NCBI RefSeq assembly: GCF_006385575.1
Contig: NZ_CP041040.1
Location: 558,001-622,000 of the forward strand
DNA length: 64,000 bases
Direction of reading: 5' to 3'
From: Microbacterium foliorum
GTDB lineage: Bacteria > Actinomycetota > Actinomycetes > Actinomycetales > Microbacteriaceae
The notes under the pieces were generated by a model, which did not search any database, was not told the DNA's origin, and saw only the letters and a program-made list of their open reading frames with translations. This document shows, one piece after another, positions 7,176 through 14,702 of the stretch. The position numbers were made by a program, and so were the translations under genes. Every line of letters starts with the position of its first letter. The stretch's first letter is position 1.

Positions 7176-8042
7176 ATGCGAACCCTCAAGAAGCTCACGT
7201 TGCCCACTTTTCGACAGCGACACCGAGCGGCACTCACGCTCTCCACAACGATCGCGGCCAGCATTGTGCTGGCCGGCTGCGCGGCACCCGCCGAGCCCAC
7301 CACCGGGCACGACCACGCCGCGTCCATCAGCCACGTCCACGCGATCGTGCCTAACCCCTCCGAGGACGGATACCTCCTGGGTGCCCATGACGGGATCTAC
7401 ACGGCCACACCGGATGGGGAGGTCGGCTCGCGTATCGAGACGACCGACTTCGACGCGATGGGCCTCATCACCGTCGGTGACGCTCTCCTCGCGTCCGGGC
7501 ATCCCGGACCGACCACGCCCCCAGAACTCGGCTCCCCCAACCTCGGAATCATCCGGAGCGACGACAGCGCCAGATCTTGGACGCCCGTCTCGTTCACTGG
7601 CGAGAAAGACTTCCACGTCCTTGCCGCCGGGAAGAACGACACCCTCTACGGGATCGCCTCGGACTCCGCGGAGCTCCTCCGCACCGACGATCTCGGTGAG
7701 ACCTGGTCGCCGGTCGGAGAAATCCTGGCGTTCAGCCTCGTCCTCGACAACGCGGGACAACTGATCGCTGCCACCCCAGACGGGCTGCAAATCAGCACTG
7801 ATGAGGGCGCCACCTTCGCGCCCCTGAACGACGCACCTGCGCTCTACCTCCTCGCCGTATCGCCTGACGGCAAACAGCTGGTCGGTGTCGGCCGCGGCGG
7901 GCAGATCTGGGCCAGCACAGGATCCAACGCCGAGTGGGTTCCCGCCGGCGTCACCCATGGCTCCGCACAAGCGCTCGCGACCACAAACGACGGCGCAATA
8001 CTGGTCTTCGACGACAGTGGGTTGACCGCGATAGACAACTAG
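7176..8042 (+). CDS. F510_1955-type BNR/sialidase-fold lipoprotein
   Basis: The 288-residue protein has a lipobox VLAGC (Cys35) after a basic, hydrophobic signal sequence, then a short His-containing segment (GHDHAASISHVH). The rest is beta-propeller-like with repeated S-D-D/T-W blocks (IRSDDSARSWTPV, LRTDDLGETWSPV, ISTDEGATFAPL) like Asp-box repeats. The pattern fits the F510_1955 glycosylhydrolase-like family, often seen beside DUF305 in copper loci of Actinobacteria. No sialidase catalytic residues were recognised, so enzymatic activity is doubtful; a surface copper-related role is inferred from position. It is the last gene of the cassette. Confidence 0.65.
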   Translation: MRTLKKLTLPTFRQRHRAALTLSTTIAASIVLAGCAAPAEPTTGHDHAASISHVHAIVPNPSEDGYLLGAHDGIYTATPDGEVGSRIETTDFDAMGLITVGDALLASGHPGPTTPPELGSPNLGIIRSDDSARSWTPVSFTGEKDFHVLAAGKNDTLYGIASDSAELLRTDDLGETWSPVGEILAFSLVLDNAGQLIAATPDGLQISTDEGATFAPLNDAPALYLLAVSPDGKQLVGVGRGGQIWASTGSNAEWVPAGVTHGSAQALATTNDGAILVFDDSGLTAIDN

Positions 8043-8159
8043 ACGCGACGGAGATTTCTCCAAGAGAACGGCGCTCACTACCCCAGGTCCGCCGAAAGTG
8101 CCCGCCGTTAGGAGGTTTCGACAAGCCATAGCGGCGGGCCTTCGAGCGCCGACCAACTA

Positions 8160-8180
8160 CGTCTGCCGCAAACGATCGTT
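8160..8180 (-). repeat. 21-bp island motif, copy B
   Basis: Read on the minus strand this is aacgatcgtttgcggcag plus acg. It matches copy A (2984-3004, plus strand) at 18 of 21 positions and copy C (8827-8847, plus strand) at 19 of 21. Copies A and B point towards each other and enclose the whole copper cassette. It lies in the 277-bp gap (8043-8319), which otherwise shows no gene. A res-like or module-junction site is suspected. Confidence 0.45.
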
Positions 8181-8319
8181 TTCGGTGGGCCTCCGACCGC
8201 GAGCTTCTCATCAACGCTGACCCTGGTGAGACTGGACGTGAACACCCCTCGTGAGCCTCAACGCCGATCGTGGCCGGACAGTGATCGATCTTCAGGTCTG
8301 CGTCTCATCGATCGATCGC

Positions 8320-8796
8320 TCAGTGCGACGGTTCCGCGCCGAGCACCGTCAGGGGACCTTCCTCGGCGGTCGGGGGTTCGAAGTGGTCGAAGTAGTCTGC
8401 CGCGACGTCGTTGGAAAGCGCATAGTCGTCCGCGTGCTCGTGGCTCCGTGCCGCGAGTCGTCCCAGTGCGACTGCCCTTGGCGTCGCGAGATAGATCGTC
8501 TCAGGCACTACTCCAAGCGGGCGCAGCAAGTTCCGATAGATGAGACGGGCACGCTTGGACCAGAACGAGAAGTCGAGTACCACGTCTTGGTCAGCCGCGA
8601 CGAGCGCGATGAGGCGGGCGCGGAGCTCCTGCTCGATCTCTTCATGCACATCGCTCGGCAGGGGCATCGTCCGGATGCCCCTGCGCCAGGCTTCCTGGTC
8701 GAATGAAAGACGAACCATGCCTTCCGCTTCCAGTCGCCTCGCAACGGTCGACTTTCCGGATCCCGCCGGCCCGCACATCAAAACAACTCTGATCAT
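8320..8796 (-). CDS. Small P-loop kinase / AAA_33-type ATPase
   Basis: The 158-residue protein begins with a beta strand and a Walker A motif (GPAGSGKS, residues 9-16) and continues with an Asp-containing lid region (LSFDQEAWRRG). A second conserved segment reads VVLDFSFWSKRAR. This is the plan of the AAA_33 / zeta-toxin-like kinases, which phosphorylate small molecules or nucleotide sugars. The ATG at 8796 is chosen because TATCGT (8804-8809) lies 7 nt upstream, as in other leaderless genes of this genome; an in-frame ATG at 8835 is possible. It stands alone between two copies of the 21-bp island motif. No antitoxin gene is visible, and the substrate is unknown. Confidence 0.65.
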   Translation of the reverse strand: MIRVVLMCGPAGSGKSTVARRLEAEGMVRLSFDQEAWRRGIRTMPLPSDVHEEIEQELRARLIALVAADQDVVLDFSFWSKRARLIYRNLLRPLGVVPETIYLATPRAVALGRLAARSHEHADDYALSNDVAADYFDHFEPPTAEEGPLTVLGAEPSH

Positions 8797-8826
8797 CACT
8801 CCGACGATAGCCCCGCCCGCTCTGGC

Positions 8827-8847
8827 AACGATCATTTACGGCAGACG
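8827..8847 (+). repeat. 21-bp island motif, copy C
   Basis: It reads aacgatcatttacggcag plus acg and closely matches copies A and B. With copy B in the opposite orientation it encloses the P-loop kinase gene. The alternating A(+), B(-), C(+) order resembles the way pdif-type sites bound mobile modules, although the sequence is not a known dif. Confidence 0.45.
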
Positions 8848-8853
8848 CGAAGG

Positions 8854-9345
8854 TCAAACCGGGCGTAGTGAGGCAGCCGCTCCCCGCCACGTCTCGATGG
8901 CAACTCGTGTTTCAGGCGCGATGCACGATTCGCTAAACCAGGCTTCGAGATCCAAGTTCCCGTACATGTCGCGGAACGCGGATTCTGCGGTGTGGCCGAA
9001 TCGGCCAAGGATTTGCTGTCGTTCTTCGACCTCAATAGATCGTTCGTGCAGCGCAGCCATCGCGTCCGCGTTCGTGAATGACTTGAGGTAGTCGGCGACG
9101 GCGGCATCGTCGGTGACATCGACCGCCCTCAGGAGTACGGCGGCGACGAGGCCGGTTCGATCCCACCCTGCCGAGCAGTGGAAGAGGATCGCTCCATCAT
9201 CGGCGTCAGCGATCGCGTTCAGTACAAGCGCGAGTCTGTCTGGAAGCGCCTGGAGGTGCGCGAGATAGTAGAGGGGCGTGCCCCACCGGCCATCCTCTTC
9301 ATACTGCTTCCAGAAGTCCGTCTCATCGCTGCCGTCAAGATCTGC
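8854..9345 (-). pseudogene. Tyrosine-protein phosphatase, N-terminal part missing
   Basis: The C-terminal 160 residues are recognisable as a bacterial dual-specificity/tyrosine phosphatase (Y_phosphatase3 type). They carry the P-loop HCSAGWDRT with catalytic Cys and Arg, a preceding LHxN-like helix and the downstream TNADAMAALHERSIEVEERQ helix. Full-length members are about 250 residues and start with an NFRDLGG motif, which is absent here. Upstream of about 9345 the open frame runs into sequence that, on the other strand, encodes an integrase. The gene has therefore lost its start and N-terminal third at a recombination junction and is probably not functional. Confidence 0.75.
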
Positions 9346-10403
9346 GCCCAGACCGCACGCAGACGACCAAACGTGGATTTGCGACGAAGCGCGAGGCAGA
9401 CAACTACCTTGCGACGGTCGAAGTTTCGAAAATGCGAGGTGAGTGGCTTGACCCATCACGCTCGAAAGTGAGCGTTGCAGACGTCGCCGGGGAGTGGATC
9501 GCCGGCCAGGTGCAGATCAAGCCGAGTACGCTCTCGGGATACCGATACACGCTTGACCGGCACGTTCTGCCGACGTGGGGGAGCCGGCGGCTCGTCGAGA
9601 TAGGTCACGGCGAGGTACAGGCGTGGATCACGAGTCTGGCGGAGGGCCTGGCGCCGTCGACTGTGCGCCAGATCTACTTCGTTCTCGCGGCCCTCATGAA
9701 GTACTCCGTGAGGGATGGTCGGATTAATCGCGACCCGACCGATGGTGTGCAGATGCCGCGGAAGCGCGCGACCGACCGTGGGTACCTTTCCCATGACCGG
9801 GTGGCGTCTCTCGCGCGGGAGTGTGACGGACACGCGGATCTCATCGCCTTCCTCGCCTACACCGGGCTCCGGTGGGGAGAGATGGCTGCGCTGAAGGTCT
9901 CGTCGATCGACTTTTCCCGTAGGCGCGTCGACGTGAAGGAAGCTCTGACCGACGTGCGCGGAACGCTTGTGCGTGGAACACCGAAGACGCACGAGCGCCG
10001 CTCTGTGCACTTCCCTGCGTTCCTGGAGCTTCCGCTGCGCGCCAGAGCGGCTGGAAAGCAACCCCAGGAGTCTCTCTTCGTCTCTAGTCGTGGCCTGGAG
10101 ATGCGCAACGGCAACTTCCGCAAGCGGGTGTTTCTCCCGGCGCTCAAGCGTCTTCAGGAGCGTGACGCGCGTTTCCCGACAGTGACAGTGCATGATCTGC
10201 GTCACACGGCCGCATCGCTGGCGATCTCGGCAGGCGCAAACGTGAAAGCTGTGCAACGAATGCTGGGCCACGCATCGGCCGCGATGATCCTCGACGTGTA
10301 TGCCGACCTCTTCGACGATGATCTTGACCATGTGGCAGGTCGTCTCGACGATGCGGCTCAGCAAGGCGTGGCCAAAATGTGGTCAAGTCCTTCGCCGGGG
10401 TAA
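9346..10403 (+). pseudogene. Tyrosine recombinase (phage-type integrase), 5'-truncated
   Basis: Integrase-like sequence starts abruptly at about 9346 (RPDRTQTTKRGFATKREADNYL, part of the arm-binding N-terminal domain). It continues through the SAM-like core-binding domain and the full catalytic domain: Arg in YTGLRWGEM, HxxR in HDLRHTAAS, and LGHASAAMILDVYADLF with the final His and Tyr. About 40-60 N-terminal residues are missing. The first ATG (9432) lacks a ribosome-binding site. The fragment ends 66 bp from the 3' end of tRNA-Phe, the usual layout of a tRNA-targeting integrase. Catalytic residues are intact, so weak activity cannot be excluded. Confidence 0.75.
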
Positions 10404-10407
10404 AGCA

Positions 10408-10441
10408 AAACCCCCGCCATGTAGAAGCTAGGCGAGGGTTT
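10408..10441. terminator. Terminator between integrase and tRNA-Phe
   Basis: AAACCCcCGCC (10408-10418) and GGCGaGGGTTT (10431-10441) form an 11-bp stem with one mismatch and T/A-rich ends, able to work in both directions. A second stem, GGACCGT/ACGGTCC (10444-10465), lies between it and the tRNA-Phe 3' end. Confidence 0.6.
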
Positions 10442-10468
10442 CTGGGACCGTTGTAATGACGGTCCTTG

Positions 10469-10541
10469 TGGCTCCGACGGGCGTCGATCCCGTGACCTCA
10501 CGATTTTCAGTCGTGCGCTCTACCAACTGAGCTACAGAGCC
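10469..10541 (-). tRNA. tRNA-Phe (GAA)
   Basis: The 73-nt cloverleaf has acceptor arms GGCTCTG / CGGAGCC, the D-arm GCTCAGTTGGTAGAGC, anticodon loop CTGAAAA (GAA), T-loop GGGATCGACGCCC-like arm and discriminator A; CCA is not encoded. Its 3' end faces the integrase fragment, so it is the likely attachment site of the left-hand island. Confidence 0.95.
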
Positions 10542-10576
10542 ATGCGACTGGCAAGACCTGCCGCATCTAGACGAAA

Positions 10577-10599
10577 GGCCTTTCTCGAAGAGAAAGGCC
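10577..10599 (-). terminator. Hairpin between tRNA-Asp and tRNA-Phe
   Basis: A perfect 10-bp stem (GGCCTTTCTC / GAGAAAGGCC) with a 3-nt loop follows tRNA-Asp on the minus strand, with TTTCGT after the stem. It probably ends or attenuates the tRNA-Glu/tRNA-Asp transcript before tRNA-Phe. Confidence 0.65.
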
Positions 10600-10611
10600 C
10601 GTCGCTTAGAG

Positions 10612-10685
10612 CGACCCTGACGGGACTTGAACCCGCGACCTCCGCCGTGACAGGGCGGCACGCTAACCAACTGCGCTACAGGGCC
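10612..10685 (-). tRNA. tRNA-Asp (GTC)
   Basis: The 74-nt cloverleaf has acceptor arms GGCCCTG / CAGGGTC, anticodon loop CTGTCAC (GTC), T-arm GCGGGTTCAAGTCCCGT and discriminator G, without an encoded CCA. It lies between tRNA-Glu and tRNA-Phe on the same strand. Confidence 0.95.
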
Positions 10686-10714
10686 ATACTTGTTTTCAAT
10701 TGTACCGGAAGGAG

Positions 10715-10787
10715 TGACCCCAACGGGATTCGAACCCGTGCTACCGCCGTGAAAGGGCGGCGTCCTAGGCCGCTAAACGATGGGGCC
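10715..10787 (-). tRNA. tRNA-Glu (TTC)
   Basis: The 73-nt cloverleaf has acceptor arms GGCCCCA / TGGGGTC, anticodon loop CTTTCAC (TTC), T-arm ACGGGTTCGAATCCCGT and discriminator A. It is first in the Glu-Asp-Phe tRNA cluster. Confidence 0.95.
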
Positions 10788-10998
10788 GAAGTCTGTCCCG
10801 GAGGACTTCCTTGCCGACGCTCAAGCATAAGGGAAGATCTGAGCAAAACGGAAATCGAGGGCGAGCCTGCTGTCCCCCGGGCGTGTTCAGGAGGACGATG
10901 GACTCGTATCGCTGTGTCCTCTCGCGCTGTCCGCCATATGGTGCGGATGTGAAAGAAGTTGTTAGTGTGGCATTTGTGAAACCGGCGGAAGGGGCCGC

Positions 10999-12369
10999 GT
11001 GAACGACAAGGACTCGACGACGGGTGCTGCTGCGGCGGCATCCGACGACTGCGGCTGCGCGCCGACGCCCGCGGAGAGCCGTGCGTTCTGGAAGGACCGC
11101 TCGGTCACCCGTCGCGGCGCCCTCACTCTCGGCGCGCTCAGCGTCGTCGCCCTCAGCGCCTTCGGCGTCTCCAATGGTGTGACCGCCGCGTACGCGGCGA
11201 CGTATCCCAGCTGGGACGACGTGCAGAACGCCATGAACAACGAGTCCTCCAAGGCCGCCGAGGTCACCCGCATCGAGGGGCTCATCCAGTCGCTCAAGCA
11301 GCGGGTGGCAGACGCGCAGGCCAAGGCCGTCCTCGCCGGCGAGGAGTACAACGCCGCTCAGCTGGCGTACTTCGACGCCATCGCCGTGGCAGACGAGCTC
11401 CAGTCGAAGGCCGATGAGCAGGCCCTCGTCGCCGACGATGCGACCAAGAAGGCCGCACAGCTCGCCGCGCAGCTGTATCGCAACGGCGGCGACGACACCG
11501 CCCTCGAACTCTTCTTCGCCGGATCGGCCGACAACGCCGACCAGCTGCTCTCTCGTCTCGGGACGATGGACAAGGTCTACCAGTACAACCAGACGGTGCA
11601 CGACAACGCTGTCGCCGCACGCAACTCGGCCCAGGCGCTCACAGATCAGGCCGTCGTCGCCCGCACCGAGCGCGACCGCCTGCAGCAGATCGCCGAGCAG
11701 AAGATGATCGAGGCCCAGGCCGCAGCCGACGCCGCTCAGGCGGCGCTCGACGAGCAGTCGGCCAACCTCGCGACGATGCAGGCACAACTCGCAGCTCTGA
11801 AGGACGCCACGGCGACGACCGTGGCCGGCTACCAGGAGGGCGTGCGCGTCGCGGAAGAGGAGCGCAAGCGCCGCGAAGCAGCCGAGGCTGCTGCTGCTGC
11901 TGCAGGCAATGGCGGCGGTGAAGGCGGTGGCGGCGGAGGTGTCGGCGGATCACCCGGTTCCGGCGGCTGGGTCCGACCGCACGGCGGCTACCGGAGCGCC
12001 GGATTCGGCTCTCGACCCAAGCCCTGCGCGGCCTGCTCGGGCTACCACTACGGCGTCGACCTCGCCAACGGCTGCGGTGCGGCGATCTACGCGGCGCAGT
12101 CCGGCACCGTCGACTACGCCGGACCCCGGGGCAACTACGGCAACTACATCCGCATCCAGCACGGCGGCGGAGTCGCTTCCGGCTATGCGCACATCAGGGA
12201 CGGCGGGTTCGCTGTGCGCAGCGGCTCGTGGGTGAACTCCGGTCAGGTCATCGCATACGCGGGCAACACCGGAGCATCCGTCGGCTGCCACCTGCACTTC
12301 GAGGTGTACATCAACGGCGGGTACACCAACCCCATCACCTTCCTCGCAGATCGCGGCGTCTCGGTCTGA
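10999..12369 (+). CDS. Secreted M23 peptidase with coiled-coil (LytM/EnvC-like)
   Basis: The 456-residue protein begins with a twin-Arg signal (SVTRRGALTLGALSVVALS, residues 35-53) ending near AYAA, so Tat export is plausible. Residues about 70-300 form a long heptad-rich coiled coil (IEGLIQSLKQRVADAQAKA onward). A Gly-rich linker is followed by a LytM/M23 domain with the zinc ligands in YHYGVDL and HLHFEV plus the YAHI motif. M23 enzymes cut peptidoglycan cross-links, and coiled-coil members act in cell separation. The GTG at 10999 has GGAAGGGG upstream. The ligands are complete, so the enzyme should be active outside the cell. Confidence 0.85.
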   Translation: MNDKDSTTGAAAAASDDCGCAPTPAESRAFWKDRSVTRRGALTLGALSVVALSAFGVSNGVTAAYAATYPSWDDVQNAMNNESSKAAEVTRIEGLIQSLKQRVADAQAKAVLAGEEYNAAQLAYFDAIAVADELQSKADEQALVADDATKKAAQLAAQLYRNGGDDTALELFFAGSADNADQLLSRLGTMDKVYQYNQTVHDNAVAARNSAQALTDQAVVARTERDRLQQIAEQKMIEAQAAADAAQAALDEQSANLATMQAQLAALKDATATTVAGYQEGVRVAEEERKRREAAEAAAAAAGNGGGEGGGGGGVGGSPGSGGWVRPHGGYRSAGFGSRPKPCAACSGYHYGVDLANGCGAAIYAAQSGTVDYAGPRGNYGNYIRIQHGGGVASGYAHIRDGGFAVRSGSWVNSGQVIAYAGNTGASVGCHLHFEVYINGGYTNPITFLADRGVSV

Positions 12370-12388
12370 GATCCGCGTCGGCAACGAC

Positions 12389-12425
12389 GAAGACCCCCGG
12401 CCGCAGCGCGGATCCGGGGGTCTTC
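12389..12425. terminator. Bidirectional terminator between M23 gene and ppa
   Basis: A perfect 12-bp stem (GAAGACCCCCGG / CCGGGGGTCTTC) with a 13-nt loop lies between two convergent genes and is flanked by T-rich (TTCGTTC) and A-containing ends. Confidence 0.85.
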
Positions 12426-12442
12426 TTCGTTCAAGCGAGGGG

Positions 12443-12934
12443 TCAGTGACCCTGCTCGCCGAAGCGGACGATCGCCTCGTCGAGGATGCGCTGCGCCTCT
12501 GCGGCGTCGCCCCACGCGTCGACCTTGACCCACTTGTTGGGCTCGAGGTCCTTGTAGTGCTCGAAGAAGTGCTCGATCTCCTTCTTGGTGAACTCGGCGA
12601 CATCGCCGATGTCCTGGATGTGTGCCCAGCGGGGGTCCTTCGACAGCACGGCGACGAGCTTGTCGTCTCCGCCGGCCTCATCGCTCATCTTGAGCACGGC
12701 GACCGGGCGCACCTCGACGACGACGCCGGGGTAGATGGCGTGGTCGAGAAGCACGAGCACGTCGAGCGGGTCGCCGTCCTCGCCGAGGGTGTTGTCGAAG
12801 TAGCCGTAGTCGGCGGGGTAGCCGAAGGTCGTGTAGAGCACGCGGTCGAGGTGCACTCGTCCGGTCTCGTGGTCGACCTCGTACTTCACGCGGCTGCCGC
12901 GCGGGATCTCGATGACGGCGTCGTGTGCGCCCAT
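12443..12934 (-). CDS. ppa: Inorganic pyrophosphatase
   Basis: This 163-residue cytoplasmic enzyme hydrolyses pyrophosphate to phosphate and drives biosynthetic reactions forward. It has the family-I signature with the metal-binding Asp cluster (EDGDPLDVLVL) and the active-site residues in IEIPRGSRVKYE and YPADYGYF. The ATG at 12934 follows GAGGAG at good spacing; the open frame upstream of it is shadow sequence. The length is normal for an actinobacterial enzyme. A TAGGCT box at 12975-12980 may be its -10 element. Confidence 0.95.
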   Translation of the reverse strand: MGAHDAVIEIPRGSRVKYEVDHETGRVHLDRVLYTTFGYPADYGYFDNTLGEDGDPLDVLVLLDHAIYPGVVVEVRPVAVLKMSDEAGGDDKLVAVLSKDPRWAHIQDIGDVAEFTKKEIEHFFEHYKDLEPNKWVKVDAWGDAAEAQRILDEAIVRFGEQGH

Positions 12935-12977
12935 ACGTGTGCTCCTCAGAAATGACGGTTGGATGCCGCGCACTAGC

Positions 12978-13622
12978 CTACCCGCGGCCGGCGGACGGCC
13001 TCGGCGCCCGCCGCGCCGCACGGTTCAGCAGCGTCGTCACGACCCCGGTCAGCAGCAGCACCAGGAGGCCGGCATAGCCGATCGCCGGGACGAACACCGC
13101 GAGCGCGAGGGCGATCAGGAACAGGATGATCGCGGCGAGGTCGCCGATCACTCCCGCCCGCAGGATGTCGACGGGGGTGGTGGTGAAGTCGGGATGACGC
13201 AGCAGATAGAGCCACCCCGCGAGAGTCGTGATCTGGGTGAGGATCAGCGTGCCGATGTAAACCACGGGCTGCAGCGAGTCCGTCTCCATCTGCCCGATCA
13301 TCGCGGTCGGCACGGGCAGCCAGACGATGGTCGCCATCCAGGCGATGTTGATCCAGAGCAGCGGGCCGGTGATCCACTCCACGTCGCGATACTGACGGTG
13401 GTGGCCCATCCAGAACGTCGCGATGAGCACGAAGCTCAGCCCGAAGCTCAGTAGCTGACCCGAGTGTTCGATGAAGAATTCGGCCGTGCTGAGCTTTCCG
13501 GAGGCGGCTTCCGACACGGATTCCATGAGCGGCAGGATCAACAGGGTCATCGCGATCGCGACGACCGCATCGACGAGAGCCTTGAACCGCTCGGTCCTGA
13601 ACCGCACTGGGTGATCCGTCAC
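12978..13622 (-). CDS. TMEM175-family (DUF1211) membrane channel protein
   Basis: The 214-residue protein starts with TERFKALVDAVVAIAMTLLILP, the first-helix signature of the TMEM175/DUF1211 family (R-F-x-x-x-V-D-x-V-x-A-I-A-x-T), whose members are potassium channels. About six membrane helices can be drawn. The canonical signature has F-S-D where this protein has L-V-D, so gating or selectivity may differ. The GTG at 13622 lies exactly 6 nt after a TAACCT box, the leaderless layout. It is divergent from tilS. Confidence 0.7.
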   Translation of the reverse strand: MTDHPVRFRTERFKALVDAVVAIAMTLLILPLMESVSEAASGKLSTAEFFIEHSGQLLSFGLSFVLIATFWMGHHRQYRDVEWITGPLLWINIAWMATIVWLPVPTAMIGQMETDSLQPVVYIGTLILTQITTLAGWLYLLRHPDFTTTPVDILRAGVIGDLAAIILFLIALALAVFVPAIGYAGLLVLLLTGVVTTLLNRAARRAPRPSAGRG

Positions 13623-13628
13623 GGCGCC

Positions 13629-13634
13629 AGGTTA
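13629..13634 (-). promoter_or_regulatory. -10 box of a leaderless promoter (TMEM175 gene)
   Basis: TAACCT on the minus strand ends 6 nt before the GTG at 13622, so transcription should begin at or next to the start codon. No clear -35 is visible. Confidence 0.5.
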
Positions 13635-13687
13635 GGACGCGGAGCGCCTCGAACGCGAGCGCGGCGCGGCGATCCGCCCTCGTGATC

Positions 13688-13693
13688 TACCGT
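13688..13693 (+). promoter_or_regulatory. -10 box of a leaderless promoter (tilS)
   Basis: TACCGT ends 6 nt before the GTG at 13700. This decides the tilS start against the in-frame GTG at 13682, which would lie upstream of the -10 box. Confidence 0.5.
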
Positions 13694-13699
13694 TGGTCT

Positions 13700-14686
13700 G
13701 TGCCGTCGCTCTCACCCGCCATCGCCGAGATCCGCCTCGCCGTGCGCTCCGCGCTCGCCGATCTGTCCGAGGGGTCGACCGTCGTCGTCGCTCTGTCCGG
13801 GGGAGCGGATTCGCTCGCGCTCGCCGCGGCCACGGCGTTCGAAGCCCCCAAGCTCGGAGTCCGGGTGGGCACGCTCACGGTCGACCACGGTCTTCAGAGC
13901 GGATCGGATGCTGTCGCCGCCCGCGCGGCGAAGACGGCGGCGGCCCTCGGGCTCGATGCTCTCATCGTCAGGGTCGAGGTGGGCGAGGAGGGTGGCCCGG
14001 AGGCCGCGGCCCGCGACGCGCGGTACAGGGTGCTGAAAGACGCCGCAGCGGATGCCGGTGCCTCAGCCGTGCTGCTCGGACACACGCTCGACGACCAGGC
14101 CGAGACGGTGCTGCTCGGCCTCGCCCGCGGATCCGGGGCGGCGAGCCTGCAGGGGATGGCGCCGGTCCGCGAGGACGATGACGGGCTGCGCTGGGTGCGA
14201 CCGCTGCTCGCGGTGCGGCGGGAGACCACACGGGCGTTCTGCACGGCATCCGACCTCGAGGTCTGGGACGACCCGCACAATGCAGAGCAGCGATTCGCCA
14301 GGGTGCGTGTGCGCGAACGGGTGCTTCCGGTGCTCGAAGCCGAGCTCGGCCCGGGCATCGCCGAGGCATTGGCGCGCACGGCCGAGCAGCTGCGGGAGGA
14401 CGCCGAGGCGTTCGACGAGATGATCCACGAGACCATCGAGGACATCGTCGAGCACGCCGAGGCAGGGATATCGGTGAGCGTCGCTGCGCTCGCCGCCAAC
14501 CCGGCGGCTCTGCGCAACCGGATCATCCGACTGGTCGTCGACAGCGAGTTCGGCGTGAGCCTGACGCGGCTGCAGACTCTCGAGGTCGCACGGCTCGCCA
14601 CCGACTGGTCGGGTCAGGGACCCATCGACCTGCCCGCGTGCTCGGCGTCCAGGCTCGGCGGGCGCATCGTCTTCACCGCCCGCTGA
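13700..14686 (+). CDS. tilS: tRNA(Ile)-lysidine synthetase
   Basis: The 328-residue enzyme attaches lysine to C34 of tRNA-Ile(CAU) using ATP, so that the tRNA reads AUA rather than AUG. The ATP-PPi loop SGGADS lies at residues 33-38 and is followed by TVDHGLQ, LGHTLDDQAETVLLGLARGSG and RPLLAVRRETTRAFC, all conserved in TilS. The C-terminal domain is short, as in other Actinobacteria. The GTG at 13700 is chosen from the leaderless promoter spacing. In this phylum tilS usually lies upstream of hpt and ftsH, as here, with a DUF937 gene on the opposite strand between tilS and hpt. Confidence 0.9.
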   Translation: MPSLSPAIAEIRLAVRSALADLSEGSTVVVALSGGADSLALAAATAFEAPKLGVRVGTLTVDHGLQSGSDAVAARAAKTAAALGLDALIVRVEVGEEGGPEAAARDARYRVLKDAAADAGASAVLLGHTLDDQAETVLLGLARGSGAASLQGMAPVREDDDGLRWVRPLLAVRRETTRAFCTASDLEVWDDPHNAEQRFARVRVRERVLPVLEAELGPGIAEALARTAEQLREDAEAFDEMIHETIEDIVEHAEAGISVSVAALAANPAALRNRIIRLVVDSEFGVSLTRLQTLEVARLATDWSGQGPIDLPACSASRLGGRIVFTAR

Positions 14687-14702
14687 GCGGCGAACGCGCG
14701 TC

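Noticed and set aside
7951..8214. Minus-strand open frame of 87 codons after the F510 gene
   Set aside because: It overlaps a real gene and has no recognisable domain. A short VGGPPKTIV-like stretch recalls resolvase sequence but is too short to call.
8320..8796. Zeta-type toxin of a toxin-antitoxin pair
   Set aside because: The P-loop and lid fit the wider AAA_33 group, but no small antitoxin gene lies beside it.
10469..10541. Direct-repeat copy of the tRNA-Phe 3' end elsewhere in the window
   Set aside because: None was seen by eye between 1 and 10,469; the second attachment site must lie outside if it exists.
13682..13699. In-frame GTG at 13682 as the tilS start
   Set aside because: A TACCGT box lies between it and the GTG at 13700 with exact leaderless spacing; no ribosome-binding site precedes 13682.
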